Below are positions 1 through 10,271 of a DNA stretch of 64,000 nucleotides, piece by piece. Source of the stretch: Candidatus Tokpelaia sp. JSC189 (GTDB lineage Bacteria; Pseudomonadota; Alphaproteobacteria; Rhizobiales; Rhizobiaceae); assembly GCA_003331045.1 (NCBI GenBank), contig QENA01000001.1, positions 124,001 through 188,000 on the forward strand, in the 5' to 3' direction. The first letter of the stretch is position 1. Every line of letters begins with the position of its first letter. Position numbers and translations under genes: made by a program. The notes under the pieces are model-generated. The model was not told where the DNA came from. It worked only from the letters and a program-made list of their open reading frames with translations, and did not search any database.

Positions 1-3000
1 AGCGTTTACGTTCGGCAGCTAATAAAGTACTGAATGATTTTGATGACAACTTCCAAAAGCTGGATGATGCGATTGCTGATCGTGGGAATCACTCACTCAT
101 AGGATTCAACGAACACATAAGCAGGCTTGAAAAGCGGGCTCACGATCTGCCATTAATATTTAATAATGTTGTAGAACAGTTCAATCAGCTTTCGGGTCAC
201 CTGAATAAAAATGGCAATGCCATTGCAAAAACAATTTCCAATAGTTTGAAGGAAATTGAAGAGTGTTCCAATAATTTTGATATTCGCCTTGATGCTGCTG
301 CAAATAAGGTTGGCGATATGTTTAAAATTCAATTCAATGAGCTTGATCATATGTTTATCGATCGCAGCAGTCATTCCCTGAATTTATTCAGAGGCCAAAT
401 TGTAAAACTGGAACAACAGGCAAAAGATCTGTCTTCTAGCTTTAATTCCGCCACCGGCCTTGCCATTCAGGCTTTTGAGAAACGTTTGGATCAGGTTGAT
501 GATTCTCTCAACCAGCGTAGCACATCGCTTATCCATACTTTTATTTCAAGGACTGAAGTTCTTGAAAAAAGTACGGATAAGTTAAATTCAGTACTTGAAA
601 CCCACGTTGATCGTATCAATGAAGCCTTTCAGCTACGGACACGTGATATTGTGCAGACCTTCTCCAGTGGACGGAATGATATTTTGTCCGTTATTGATGA
701 AACAAAGGTTCGCCTCTCTTGTGAGATGGAAATTATCGGGACAACAATTGGCAAGTTTGTTGATGAAAGAGCGGGTGGCTTTATCCATCATTTTATTGAA
801 GGACGGGAAAAACTTTCGAATTCACTTGAAACTGAAACCGCGCGCATAGTCGATACTGTTAATGATCAGATAAATACACTTTCCCGACATGTTTCAGATA
901 TGGAGGCTATCCTGCTAAAACGCATTACAGCCCTTGATGAACATACTCTTGAGCATATCGATAATCTTAACCGGAAAACTGCAACTTTCGAACAAGCTGT
1001 AGTCAAAGGCTTTAATACCACCCAAAAAGCTATTGAAACTCAAGAAAAAAATATTGGTATCCATGCTGATGTTTTGCGTGATTCATTCAGGCAGAGTAGC
1101 AAAACACTCGACAAAGTGTTGGTTGAGCTTGAAGGACGGATCGGACATATCCATGAGGCCATTGCCAATAGCAATGTTTCTTTCAGTGATATTCTGGATA
1201 AATATACCTTAACCTTTAAGGAAACAATAAATTCTAATGATAAAATTCTGAAAGGCATGTTCATCGAACATCTCAAGAGTCTTGAGGGACAGACAAGCCG
1301 ACTTAAGAATGTTTTCAGCGGTAATGAGATATCATTATTCCAATCTATCGATAACCGTATCGGTGCGTTTCAGGATTCATTAGCTGGCAGTCAGTTGCTC
1401 ATTGAAGATGTTCTAGCAAATCATGGATCACTTGTATCCGATCGGGCTTTGGAACTGCAGAAAGATCTGATTCATACATTGTCTGAAGTCAACGATAGAT
1501 TGGATGAGCAGGGTAAGATTTTGGATAGTCGTGCTTTGAAATTGCGTGATACTGTTGATCAAAACAGCACAGTGCTCGAAAATTCATTCCTTAGGCAGAC
1601 AGCAGTTATTGATGAGCGTACCAAGACAATGCAAAAGGCTATTGAAATTGGTGTTAATAATGTACGCGGTGTCTTGGAGAACAATGCCCTTACTCTTTCA
1701 GAAACACTTCGTGAGCGGATATCGCAGATATCCAGAACAATAAATGATGAAACCCGACTAGCGGAAACAGCACTTTCCACTACTACAGTAAACCTGTTGG
1801 ATTCTTTTGTTAATGCTGTCAGTGATGCGGATCAAAAGCTTATAGAGCGAACACAGTTTCTCAAAAACAATGTCAACGAAACTGAAATTCGGCTTGATCT
1901 GATCCAGAGTCGTGTAGCTGGGGCAGTTGTAAATCTTAATGAAGAAACTCAAAAGGCTGAAGCAATAATTTCTTCTGCCGGTGCTAGACTGACCAATTCT
2001 GTTGCAGAAGCTGCCCGGGATATTGAGCAGAATCTTTCTGACCGCTCATTATTCCTAAAAGAGAATATGCATCAGATGGAAGAACTAATTGATACGAGCA
2101 TTACCTCTATCGGAGGCCATATTTCAGAAATTACACAAAACACTGTGTACCAACTTACGGATAAAACAGAAAGTCTTCATGAACTCACGGAGCAACTGAA
2201 AAATGCAGCAACAAAAACCAGTGACTCACTTGGCATGTTGACAAATCACTTCAATAAGCAGCTTAAAGAAGTAACACGTGCAACCGAAGAACGTTTACGC
2301 TCTGAGAATGAGGTCTTCATTAGCAACTTTTCCAATCGGGCAGAAGATGTTTTTACTGCTGTTCAATCGGTTAAATCTGATATTGAAGGCAATGTCGTCC
2401 AGCTTCTTGAAAGACTCGATATATCTAACGGCTCCATTCAGCAAACGGTAAGTGTACTTCGTGATAATGTCAACGAAGTCGATACCCAGCTTATAAATGT
2501 AGCCACCGGATTTAAGGAAAATATGGAACAGTTCTCTGAAAAATTTATATCCTCCAGTAGCGGATTGAATGATAACTTAAAGCTTTTCAATTCTTTATCA
2601 CAGAATGCTCTTGAAAGGATTGCTGGGTTTTCGGAGCAGTTTGATCAGCATACAAAACTTCTATCAGAGGCGACAAACATTCTTGACAATTCAAGCAATC
2701 AGCTGAATGAAAGACTTGGATTTGGCCAAGAATCTCTAAATATGCTGGCAAATGACCTTATCAACAAATCAGATGAAATTGCCAGTGTTATGCACAACTG
2801 CAAAGAAATCATAACATCTGTCATGAGACAAACAGAAGAGCGCACTAAATCTTCAACCATACGTCTTCAGGAATCTTTGTCAGAACTTATGGATGAGGCA
2901 TCAGGAAAATTTGAAGGTGCAACAGAGGAAATTCGGAAATCTACAGAAGATATCCGACTAGAGCTTACCCGTACCAAGGCTGATCTGAAACATAGTATCC

Positions 3001-3746
3001 GTACACTGCCCTTACAGACCAAGGAATATACTGATTCCATGCGCAAGGCCGTTATCGAACAAATCGAGGCGCTAAAAGATCTATCAGGAATTGTTAAAGA
3101 ATCAAGACGATTTCTTGATGATAATGCTCAGCCAAATGCAGGCCCATCCTCAATGCTGAAACAGCGTACACAGCAAAAATTCAAAGCAGATCAACAGGTT
3201 CAATCGTCCCAGCCTATTTTGACAACCGCATCAGCTATAAATACGACAGCAAAAAAAGAAGAGTCCGAGGTATTAGCGGCTGCTCCACGCCCTATATCAT
3301 CTGCTGCAAAGGCTGTTCAATCACGCGGTTGGGTTTCTGATTTATTGGCGCGGGCATCAAGAGATGACTTGGATTCTTCTTCAACAGCAGAAAAAAAACC
3401 TCAAAAGGTAGAAACCCTTAATTCTATATCTGCAGATATTGTGCAGGCTATTGATCACAATGCGATTATGCAACTTTGGCAACGTTATCGTCGTGGCCAG
3501 CGTAATATTGCTTCCAACCGTCTTTATACAATAGAAGGACAACAGATCTTTGAAAAGATAAAGCATAAATATGCATTGGATGGAGAATTCCGCCGGGCTG
3601 TCAGCCAATACATCACTGATTTTGAACACCTTCTAGGAGCAGTGACCAAAAATGGAGGTAATAATAATACTATACGTGAGTATCTGACATCTGATACAGG
3701 CAAAGTCTATACCATGTTAGCACATGTCAGTGGTCGCATTTCGTGA
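1..3746 (+). CDS. Growth-pole-ring (GPR)-like giant coiled-coil protein, 5' end outside the window
   Basis: The reading frame is open from base 3 with no start in view, so at least 1,247 residues are the C-terminal part of a larger protein. The sequence is almost entirely amphipathic helix with repeating units of the form L-x-E/D-R-x-x-x-L and recurrent asparagine, resembling apolipoprotein A1/A4/E-like repeats. A serine/proline/lysine-rich linker (about 3,120-3,320) precedes a compact C-terminal block at about 3,320-3,740. That block holds RGWVSDLLARASR, LWQRYRRGQRN and SDTGKVYTMLAHVSGR, which I recognise as the conserved tail of very large Rhizobiales proteins. The best-known relative is Agrobacterium GPR, which organises polar growth. 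The family call rests on remembered similarity. rpsD lies downstream in convergent orientation. Confidence 0.75.
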   Translation, partial: RLRSAANKVLNDFDDNFQKLDDAIADRGNHSLIGFNEHISRLEKRAHDLPLIFNNVVEQFNQLSGHLNKNGNAIAKTISNSLKEIEECSNNFDIRLDAAANKVGDMFKIQFNELDHMFIDRSSHSLNLFRGQIVKLEQQAKDLSSSFNSATGLAIQAFEKRLDQVDDSLNQRSTSLIHTFISRTEVLEKSTDKLNSVLETHVDRINEAFQLRTRDIVQTFSSGRNDILSVIDETKVRLSCEMEIIGTTIGKFVDERAGGFIHHFIEGREKLSNSLETETARIVDTVNDQINTLSRHVSDMEAILLKRITALDEHTLEHIDNLNRKTATFEQAVVKGFNTTQKAIETQEKNIGIHADVLRDSFRQSSKTLDKVLVELEGRIGHIHEAIANSNVSFSDILDKYTLTFKETINSNDKILKGMFIEHLKSLEGQTSRLKNVFSGNEISLFQSIDNRIGAFQDSLAGSQLLIEDVLANHGSLVSDRALELQKDLIHTLSEVNDRLDEQGKILDSRALKLRDTVDQNSTVLENSFLRQTAVIDERTKTMQKAIEIGVNNVRGVLENNALTLSETLRERISQISRTINDETRLAETALSTTTVNLLDSFVNAVSDADQKLIERTQFLKNNVNETEIRLDLIQSRVAGAVVNLNEETQKAEAIISSAGARLTNSVAEAARDIEQNLSDRSLFLKENMHQMEELIDTSITSIGGHISEITQNTVYQLTDKTESLHELTEQLKNAATKTSDSLGMLTNHFNKQLKEVTRATEERLRSENEVFISNFSNRAEDVFTAVQSVKSDIEGNVVQLLERLDISNGSIQQTVSVLRDNVNEVDTQLINVATGFKENMEQFSEKFISSSSGLNDNLKLFNSLSQNALERIAGFSEQFDQHTKLLSEATNILDNSSNQLNERLGFGQESLNMLANDLINKSDEIASVMHNCKEIITSVMRQTEERTKSSTIRLQESLSELMDEASGKFEGATEEIRKSTEDIRLELTRTKADLKHSIRTLPLQTKEYTDSMRKAVIEQIEALKDLSGIVKESRRFLDDNAQPNAGPSSMLKQRTQQKFKADQQVQSSQPILTTASAINTTAKKEESEVLAAAPRPISSAAKAVQSRGWVSDLLARASRDDLDSSSTAEKKPQKVETLNSISADIVQAIDHNAIMQLWQRYRRGQRNIASNRLYTIEGQQIFEKIKHKYALDGEFRRAVSQYITDFEHLLGAVTKNGGNNNTIREYLTSDTGKVYTMLAHVSGRIS

Positions 3747-4126
3747 AATCTTAAAAACGGAAAAAATCGACCTTCATTTTATCTCCGCTAGGGTAATCTG
3801 AATATATCGCACAAACAAGATAAAGTCTTTGTTTATTTCAAATCTTGATAGATTCGTCCACTTTGGGGTAATCCGATACCCTTAACGGATATTGCTATCT
3901 ATAAGTTGAAAGAAAAACGGATCTCATTTGAAAAATCGATACAATTGACTTTACGGATGAAAATAGAGTTTCTGCTAATATAAATTCTGTAAAATTAGCT
4001 ACTTTGTTATTATAAAGCAATTTCATAAAACTATTATTACTAAGACATCCAAGCAATTCATTACAAAAATAGAGAGGGCTTTTAGCCCTCCCTATCAATA
4101 GTTATATAAATAACAGTTTACAAAAC
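3747..4126. other. Convergent intergenic spacer
   Basis: The spacer between the coiled-coil gene and rpsD, which converge, is AT-rich and has no credible coding frame. It holds the rpsD terminator near its right end. I see no terminator for the coiled-coil gene. Confidence 0.6.
4062..4090 (-). terminator. Rho-independent terminator of rpsD
   Basis: A perfect 7-bp stem (4074-4080 with 4084-4090, GAGGGCT/AGCCCTC) with a 3-nt loop lies about 37 bases past the rpsD stop. Read on the minus strand it is followed within a few bases by a run of five T (complement of 4065-4069), the classic intrinsic layout. Confidence 0.8.
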
Positions 4127-4744
4127 TCAGCGCGAATAGAACTCAACAACCAAATGTGGTTCCATCTGCACAGCATAGGGAACATCAGAAAGCTGAGGAA
4201 CTCGTGTATAGGTTGCTATCATTTTGCCATGATCCGCTTCAATATAATCCGGCACATCACGTTCTACTGAAACGATAGCCTCAAGCACAATAACAAATTT
4301 CTTTGATTTTTCACGTACTTCAATCACATCACCCGGTTTGCAACGATAGGACTGAATATTAGTGCGATGGCCATTCACATTGATATGGCCATGATTGACA
4401 AATTGACGTGCGGCAAAGATTGTCGGGACAAATTTTGCACGGTAAACAACAGAATCAAGACGGCTTTCAAGCAAACCAACTAAGTTCTCACCCGTATCAC
4501 CACGGCGGCGAGCAGCTTCTGCATAGGTTTTACGGAATTGTTTTTCTGAAATATCACCGTAAAAGTTCTTCAGTTTCTGTTTCGCACGTAACTGTACGCC
4601 AAAATCAGATAATTTCCCTTTACGACGTTGTCCATGCTGGCCAGGGCCATATTCACGACGATTAACAGGAGACTTAGGGCGTCCCCAGATATTTTCACCC
4701 ATACGGCGATCAATTTTATATTTTGCAGATTCGCGTTTGCTCAT
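4127..4744 (-). CDS. rpsD: 30S ribosomal protein S4
   Basis: This is the 205-residue primary 16S rRNA-binding protein that nucleates assembly of the small-subunit body. The N-terminus [20 protein letters not shown] and the following [18 protein letters not shown] are typical of alphaproteobacterial S4. An S4 RNA-binding domain spans about residues 94-157, with [10 protein letters not shown] at its core. The length is normal and the start is clear. The gene stands alone, with its own terminator downstream and a 213-base spacer to murI, which ends upstream in the same orientation. Confidence 0.98.
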   Translation of the reverse strand: MSKRESAKYKIDRRMGENIWGRPKSPVNRREYGPGQHGQRRKGKLSDFGVQLRAKQKLKNFYGDISEKQFRKTYAEAARRRGDTGENLVGLLESRLDSVVYRAKFVPTIFAARQFVNHGHINVNGHRTNIQSYRCKPGDVIEVREKSKKFVIVLEAIVSVERDVPDYIEADHGKMIATYTRVPQLSDVPYAVQMEPHLVVEFYSR

Positions 4745-4957
4745 CGCATTTCCTTTTACACTAAAATCAAGGCCAGAAATCCGGCTTGTTTTTTAGGAAA
4801 CGCACCCTCCTCTACCTTCTTTTCCAAAAAGCTGACAGGATGTATGTTTGCTAGATTTCACATAAAGCAAAACACATCCACGGGACACGTCTGTTAATAC
4901 CGCAGCCACGCGGCAGATGTCCTCTATTAAGCATCAACTGAATAAAAGTCAAGAAAA

Positions 4958-5758
4958 TCATACTAGTCCAGCGCATTTAAAACCAAAACTATGAAACAAA
5001 CGTCTTACTGTAAAATCCATCTGTGCCACTGTGAAACAAGCTATATCCTCGCCTGGTTCAATTTTATTTCTGCACGGCGGCAGTAATGAACAGGCACGTT
5101 GTGCAATAGCTTCTGCCGGATCAAGCCAGTCAACAGGCCAGAGAGCAAGTTTGCGAAAAATATTGATTAAAAACGGATAATGCGTACAAGCAAGCACAAT
5201 AATATCTGTATATTTTCCATTTTGTTCAACAAAACAAGGTAAAAGTTCCGCTTTGATAACATTCAGATCAACTGTTTGGCCGCGCAAGTAATCTTCAGCA
5301 TAACCTGCCAGCCTTTCACTGCCGACCAGTTGCACAAAATACTGGCTGGCAAAAGAGGTAATCAGATCCTGTGTATAGGCTCGACGGACTGTTCCTGGCG
5401 TTGCTAGCACTGAAATTAGACCGCTTCGGGTATGTTTGGCAGCCATTTTTATAGCAGGCACCGTACCAACAAAAGAATAATCAGGAAAAGCAGTCCGCAA
5501 ATCACCAAGGACCAACGTCGAAGCCGTATTACAAGCAATAACACATAAAAGCGGTTTGTATTTTTTTAAAATGCGGCCAAAAAGGGTAAGCAAATGTAGG
5601 CGCAACTTATCCTCTTTCCATAGGCCATATGGAAAACCCTTATTATCAACGATATAAACAAAGCGACGTTCCGGCATAAGAACTCTTGCCTTACGCAATA
5701 CGGTAAGACCACCAATGCCGCTATCAAAAAAAAGAATGGGCGAAGAATGATTTACCAT
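4958..5758 (-). CDS. murI: Glutamate racemase
   Basis: It interconverts L- and D-glutamate in the cytoplasm, supplying D-Glu for peptidoglycan. The 266 residues carry the [10 protein letters not shown] substrate loop at 11-20, the FPYG motif near 42-45, and the two catalytic cysteines, C76 in ACNTAS and C191 in ACTHYP, both intact. Length is usual for the family. It follows trmJ on the same strand with a 56-base gap, so the two may be co-transcribed. Confidence 0.95.
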   Translation of the reverse strand: MVNHSSPILFFDSGIGGLTVLRKARVLMPERRFVYIVDNKGFPYGLWKEDKLRLHLLTLFGRILKKYKPLLCVIACNTASTLVLGDLRTAFPDYSFVGTVPAIKMAAKHTRSGLISVLATPGTVRRAYTQDLITSFASQYFVQLVGSERLAGYAEDYLRGQTVDLNVIKAELLPCFVEQNGKYTDIIVLACTHYPFLINIFRKLALWPVDWLDPAEAIAQRACSLLPPCRNKIEPGEDIACFTVAQMDFTVRRLFHSFGFKCAGLV

Positions 5759-5814
5759 GATTCTATATCAAAATTACTTTTCACTCGGATTTCATGAATC
5801 AGCTTCGATACCCC

Positions 5815-6618
5815 TCAGCTTTTCAATCTTTTCGATGTCCCCAAGCCTCGGGGTTTTTGAGAAGAAAAACGATCAAGAGATGATATGACCCCGTGCAAAA
5901 GTCTGATTTCCGGATCGCTGAAACCAGCCCGCGTCAACACCGAACGCAGATTATCGATCATAACCTCTCTGCGTTCCTGGGGTCGAAAATAACCACGAAC
6001 ATCAAGCATTTCTTCCAGTTGGGCAAAAAACCCATGAAGTACCTCTTTTCTAGCCCGTAGCACCTCCGGCCCACGGAAAGCAGTTTGTGTCTCCTCCGTC
6101 AGACCAGATTTCATCCACTCATAGGACATTAGCAGGACAGCCTGCGCAATATTGAGGGAAGCAAATGCCGGATTGACCGGAAATGTCACCATTTCATCAG
6201 TAAAGCTAATCTCCTTGTTGGAAAGGCCGAAACGTTCGCGCCCAAAAAGAATGCCGGTCTTTTCCCCAGACCACTCATGAAACCGCAACATATGCGCTGC
6301 TTCAACAGGACTGACTACAGACTTGAAATTATCCCTTGCCCGCGCTGTTGTTGCCAGCACATAATGCATGTCAGCTATAGCATGACGTAAATCATCAAAT
6401 ACAGAAGTATTATCAATCACGTGATCAGCCTTGCTTGCTACAGCATAAGCCTTTTTACAGGGAAACTTTTCACGCGGGCGAACTAACCGCAATTTTTCTA
6501 AGCCAAAATTCGCCATAGCACGGGCAACCATACCAATATTTTCCGGCAACTGCGGCTCAATCAGAATAATTACAGGGCCATCTATTATTAGAGTCCGTTT
6601 TTTATCTGTTCCTGCCAT
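5815..6618 (-). CDS. trmJ: tRNA (cytidine/uridine-2'-O-)-methyltransferase TrmJ-like
   Basis: A SPOUT-class RNA 2'-O-methyltransferase of 267 residues, expected to modify the wobble-proximal position 32 of tRNAs. The N-terminal block IEPQLPENIGMVARAM (about 20-35) and the SAM-binding trefoil-knot motifs LFGRERFGLSN (124-134) and SLNIAQAV (154-161) are all present. The C-terminal extension after about residue 180 is the usual TrmJ helical part. The specific TrmJ call over other TrmH-family members rests on length and motif order. It lies upstream of murI in the same orientation and diverges from sfsA. Confidence 0.88.
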   Translation of the reverse strand: MAGTDKKRTLIIDGPVIILIEPQLPENIGMVARAMANFGLEKLRLVRPREKFPCKKAYAVASKADHVIDNTSVFDDLRHAIADMHYVLATTARARDNFKSVVSPVEAAHMLRFHEWSGEKTGILFGRERFGLSNKEISFTDEMVTFPVNPAFASLNIAQAVLLMSYEWMKSGLTEETQTAFRGPEVLRARKEVLHGFFAQLEEMLDVRGYFRPQERREVMIDNLRSVLTRAGFSDPEIRLLHGVISSLDRFSSQKPRGLGTSKRLKS

Positions 6619-6986
6619 GAATTAAAATTCCTTACCATTAAATTCTGTACTAGTCAACTATATTATATATTTTAATATATTAATGTTGAAGTACTCTGAT
6701 TCACAGTAATTTTTTATGAAAATTACTGTGAAATCATCTTTTTATGCTTTAATCTAGGCTTAGTCGCTCGTAAAATGGTCAATCTATGATTTGCGAATTT
6801 TAAAAAGATACGAGCATAAACAGCAAAATCAAAATAACAGTTACATCTTTTGCAACGGGGATTTCAGCGATAGTTATGATATACTTAGTGCCAATATGCG
6901 AATTGCCGATATTCTTAACCTTTTATACGCTCGAGTTTTCAAGATTTGAATTGCATTTTTCATAAGTCCAGTTTAAAATGTAAACT
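6619..6986. other. Divergent promoter spacer between trmJ and sfsA
   Basis: This 368-base AT-rich region separates two divergent genes and must carry both promoters. No confident -35/-10 pair was assigned by eye. It contains the near-perfect inverted repeat described separately. Confidence 0.5.
6700..6732. repeat. Perfect 14-bp inverted repeat with 5-nt loop
   Basis: The arms 6700-6713 and 6719-6732 are exact reverse complements (core TCACAGTAATTTT) around the loop TTATG. It sits in the divergent spacer, 82 bases upstream of trmJ and 254 upstream of sfsA, not at a gene end. An operator or a structured 5' leader is therefore more likely than a terminator, although the A/T-rich arms would also allow bidirectional termination. 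Confidence 0.6.
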
Positions 6987-7697
6987 ATGTTTTTTTCTGT
7001 TCCTCTTATAAGTGGCAAACTTATCCGCCGCTATAAACGTTTTCTTGCAGATGTTATTCTTGACGATGGCAATAAGATAACAGCATCTGTCCCTAATACT
7101 GGTTCCATGCTGGGTCTCACAGAGGCAGGAATGCGCGTATGGCTTTCACAATCGAATTCCCCGACAAGAAAGTATCGCCACCGGCTAGAAATAGTAGAGA
7201 CACAGAATACTCTTGTCGGTATCAATACCAGTTTGCCAAACCGCATTGGGGAAGAAGCACTCCGTGTCGGTCTGATCCCATCCCTTTGCGGTTATGATTA
7301 TAATAATGTTCTGCGCGAGCAACGTTACCATAAAAATTCACGCATAGATTTGCTTCTGCCCGGTAAAGATAGCAAGAATGCATTTATCGAAATTAAGAAC
7401 GTGCATTATGTACGTACTTCCAGATTGGCCGAGTTTCCTGATACAGTTACCGCCCGCGGGGCAAAACATCTTGCTGCACTCAGCCATGTTGTTCAGGAAG
7501 GACATCGCGGTATTATGTTGTTTGTTATCCAGCGTAATGATTGTGACCGGCTTGCAATATGTAATGATCTTGATCCGTTTTATGGGCAGCAATTTTCCCT
7601 TGCGCGTAAAAGCGGGATCGAGGCTTATGCTATCCGCTGCAAAATCAGCATAGATAGTATTACAGCTGAAAAATCTGTATCAATAATGGGTATTTGA
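6987..7697 (+). CDS. sfsA: Sugar fermentation stimulation protein SfsA homolog
   Basis: A 236-residue SfsA-family protein. The family has an N-terminal OB-like fold and a C-terminal nuclease-like fold; its biochemical role is poorly defined. Recognisable blocks are the start [29 protein letters not shown] near 34-40 and the acidic nuclease-like motif FIEIKNV around 131-137. The length matches the family. Its TGA stop shares one base with the ATG of map, giving a tightly coupled sfsA-map pair as seen in Rhizobiales. Confidence 0.93.
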   Translation: MFFSVPLISGKLIRRYKRFLADVILDDGNKITASVPNTGSMLGLTEAGMRVWLSQSNSPTRKYRHRLEIVETQNTLVGINTSLPNRIGEEALRVGLIPSLCGYDYNNVLREQRYHKNSRIDLLLPGKDSKNAFIEIKNVHYVRTSRLAEFPDTVTARGAKHLAALSHVVQEGHRGIMLFVIQRNDCDRLAICNDLDPFYGQQFSLARKSGIEAYAIRCKISIDSITAEKSVSIMGI

Positions 7698-8518
7698 TGG
7701 TTTCTTACGTAGATTATAAAAAGGTACCTTTAAAATATACAGGGCAGTTTCGTATTTTTGATGAAGCAGCATTTGCAGGTATGCGCAAGGTCTGCGAACT
7801 TGCAGCCCGTTCTCTCGATGAACTTATTCACATTGTCAAACCGGGCATAACAACCAATGAAATTGATCATTTTGTTTTTTCCTTTGGCGCAGATCATGGG
7901 GCTTTGCCAGCTGATCTTAATTATCGCGGTTATATGCATTCCTGTTGCACTTCCAAAAATCATGTAGTCTGTCATGGGATACCTGATGACAGGCCCTTGC
8001 GCGAGGGAGATATTGTCAATATCGATGTCACATATATTCTTGATGGGTGGCATGGTGATTCAAGTCGTATGTATCCGGTTGGGATAATCAAGCGGGCTGC
8101 AGAACGTTTGATGGAAGTAACACATGAATCTTTGATGAAGGGGATTGCTGTCGTTAAACCTGGTGTGCATACAGGTGCGATCGGTGCCGCGATCCAGCTC
8201 TATGCAGAAGCAGAGCGCTGTTCGGTTGTGCGGGATTTTTGTGGCCATGGCATAGGACAGATTTTTCATGATGCTCCAAATATTCTGCATTATGGTAAAT
8301 CGAATGATGGTATTGAATTGCGCAAAGGCATGATCTTTACTATTGAACCTATGATCAATCTTGGCAAAGCGGAGGTAAAAACTCTAAAGAACGACTGGAC
8401 AGCTGTTACGTGTGACCATTCGCTCAGCGCACAATATGAACACACAGTCGGTGTTACGGAAACAGGCTGTGAAATTTTTACTCTTTCGCCGAAGAATATC
8501 TTTTTCTATCAAATTTAA
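7697..8518 (+). CDS. map: Methionine aminopeptidase, type I
   Basis: It removes the initiator methionine from nascent proteins. The start chosen is the ATG at 7697 overlapping the sfsA stop (TGATG); an in-frame TTG three bases upstream is less likely. The 273 residues contain all five metal ligands of the family: Asp in NIDVTY, Asp in GWHGDSSR, His in CGHGIG, Glu in FTIEPM and Glu in YEHTVGVTETG. The substrate-binding His in VCHGIP is also present. The gene is followed by the remains of radC. Confidence 0.96.
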   Translation: MVSYVDYKKVPLKYTGQFRIFDEAAFAGMRKVCELAARSLDELIHIVKPGITTNEIDHFVFSFGADHGALPADLNYRGYMHSCCTSKNHVVCHGIPDDRPLREGDIVNIDVTYILDGWHGDSSRMYPVGIIKRAAERLMEVTHESLMKGIAVVKPGVHTGAIGAAIQLYAEAERCSVVRDFCGHGIGQIFHDAPNILHYGKSNDGIELRKGMIFTIEPMINLGKAEVKTLKNDWTAVTCDHSLSAQYEHTVGVTETGCEIFTLSPKNIFFYQI

Positions 8519-8614
8519 AATCTAATCCACTCTGCAGAGATAGAATGAGCATTTTCCTACCTTGTTCTTGGAAGGAATAATATTATTCTAGTTTTTTATA
8601 GTATGCAGGGAAAG

Positions 8615-8918
8615 GCGTCTGATTATCACTATAAAACTATCATTATTCTGGGTACTGCAAATGTTTGCACCACCGTTTTACAAATACCGGCAGCCGAGGA
8701 TTGGCAGATTATGAATTTCTAAAGCTATTATTGTTCCGCTATATTCCAGAGATAGATATAAAGTTTTTGACAAAAGAATTACCAGCCCGTTTCAGCTCAT
8801 TTCTTAATAGTTTTAGATTCTGACCCGTAATATTATAGGAAACATCTGAATGCAGCCTGATAGCTGCTCATGGCCTCAAAACTTGTGGCTGCTGCGAGCG
8901 GACGTTTAAACTAATTAA
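8615..8918 (+). pseudogene. radC remnant (RadC/JAB-domain DNA repair protein)
   Basis: The plus-strand translation around 8,690-8,810 reads LADYEFLKLLLFRYIPEID and then KFLTKELPARFSSF. This closely matches the RadC segment I know as LxDYELLELLLFRAIPRRD..LAKxLLxRFGSF. Before and after it the frame is broken by stops and shifts, and the whole C-terminal JAB metalloprotease domain (HxH..D) is missing. map followed by radC is the usual Rhizobiales order, which supports the assignment. Fewer than 100 codons remain. Boundaries are approximate. Confidence 0.75.
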
Positions 8919-8921
8919 ACT

Positions 8922-9128
8922 TTAGAGATCAATGTCAAGAATTGCCATTGAAAAATTATAAGAAAGCTCTCCTTCATCTTCATCACGGTAAATAATTCCC
9001 AGAAATTCATCACCAAAATAAAGCTCATACGAATCATTCTTATGGGGACGAGACTTTACTACAAAGGCTGGATTCTGAAATGTACGCTTAAAATAAGCAT
9101 CCAGTTTTTTAATTTCTTCACGATTCAC
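8922..9128 (-). CDS. DUF3126 family small protein
   Basis: A 68-residue protein without signal peptide or membrane segment and with unknown function. Its pattern EIKKLDAYFKRTFQNP ... YFGDEFLGIIYRDED ... FSMAILDIDL matches the small DUF3126 proteins found beside cysE in Rhizobiales. It lies downstream of cysE in the same orientation with a 258-base gap. The C-terminal acidic end is typical. Confidence 0.88.
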   Translation of the reverse strand: MNREEIKKLDAYFKRTFQNPAFVVKSRPHKNDSYELYFGDEFLGIIYRDEDEGELSYNFSMAILDIDL

Positions 9129-9386
9129 TCAAATTTCCTACCTTAAAATATTCCCTTTAAACCGGCATTTACCGGTTGGAGAGATAGCATACCTACAAAA
9201 AATCTAGAATAATATCCCAAATAAAATCAGATTTGCATTCTAGATCGATAATATTTTATATCATGACTCAAAGCATGCCATGAATAAGCTACAGATACAA
9301 TAAGCACAATGAGAATATCAAAATACCAATCTACTGCGAATGGCCATTTAGGGCAAAAACGTTATATTGTAAAATATATATTCTCA

Positions 9387-10220
9387 TTAAATTCCATCGC
9401 CATATGCAAATGTCTGATCCATATTGCGAGCAGGTTCTTTGCAGCCAGCCATACCAATAATACGGGCAGGAATACCTGCCACAGTTACATTAGCAGGAAC
9501 ATTGGATAATACAACCGATCCAGCAGCCACTTTAGAGCAATATCCTATCTCAATATTACCAAGAATCTTGGCGCCTGCGCCAATCAGAACCCCCTCACTG
9601 ATTTTTGGATGACGATCCCCACCATATTTACCTGTGCCACCAAGGGTTACACCATGTAAAATTGATACATTATCGTCAATAACAGCTGTTTCTCCTACAA
9701 CAAGGCCTGTAGCGTGATCAAGAAAAGCGCCTAAACCTATCCGGGCTGCAGGATGAATATCTGTCTGAAAAATACTTGATGAAAGGCTTTGCAGATAATA
9801 GGCAAAATCCATACGCCCCGAATCCCAGAAAGCATGAGCAATACGGTGCATCTGAATTGCATGAAAGCCCTTGAAATATAAGAGTGGGTCCATCAGACGG
9901 CAGGAAGCGGGATCACGGTCAGCAACAGCATTGATATCTGCATGCAGGATTGCAGACCAATTTTTGATCTTTCCAGCAATTTTCATAAAAGTATACCGTA
10001 GCACATCCTTATCGATCTCATGATGATACAGGCGATCCACAAGACGGTTGATTATCGCTTCTTCCAGACTATTATGATCTAGGATGCTAAACTGTAAAAA
10101 ACTAGCCATAGTACGGTCAGCGTGAACAGCTTCTTCCGCTTCCTCTCTGATCTTCTGCCACAGGGAATCCTGCATACTTTCTGAACGGTTTTTTCTTCTA
10201 ATTGCTGAAGCTGACATCAT
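9387..10220 (-). CDS. cysE: Serine O-acetyltransferase
   Basis: It makes O-acetylserine from serine and acetyl-CoA, the first step of cysteine synthesis. I chose the ATG at 10220, preceded by AAGGAAAGGGAG, over an upstream in-frame TTG at 10241, giving 277 residues. The N-terminal helical SATase domain (IREEAEEAV..., DPASCRLMDPLLYFKGFHA) is followed by a left-handed beta-helix of hexapeptide repeats with the catalytic-site block DHATGLVVGETA and HGVTLGGTGK, then the C-terminal tail involved in complex formation. All motifs are intact. It lies just downstream of an alpha/beta hydrolase on the same strand. Confidence 0.96.
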   Translation of the reverse strand: MMSASAIRRKNRSESMQDSLWQKIREEAEEAVHADRTMASFLQFSILDHNSLEEAIINRLVDRLYHHEIDKDVLRYTFMKIAGKIKNWSAILHADINAVADRDPASCRLMDPLLYFKGFHAIQMHRIAHAFWDSGRMDFAYYLQSLSSSIFQTDIHPAARIGLGAFLDHATGLVVGETAVIDDNVSILHGVTLGGTGKYGGDRHPKISEGVLIGAGAKILGNIEIGYCSKVAAGSVVLSNVPANVTVAGIPARIIGMAGCKEPARNMDQTFAYGDGI

Positions 10221-10271
10221 ACTCCCTTTCCTTATCCCCAATATTTTGTCTAGGTAGTTTCATCGCATAGA

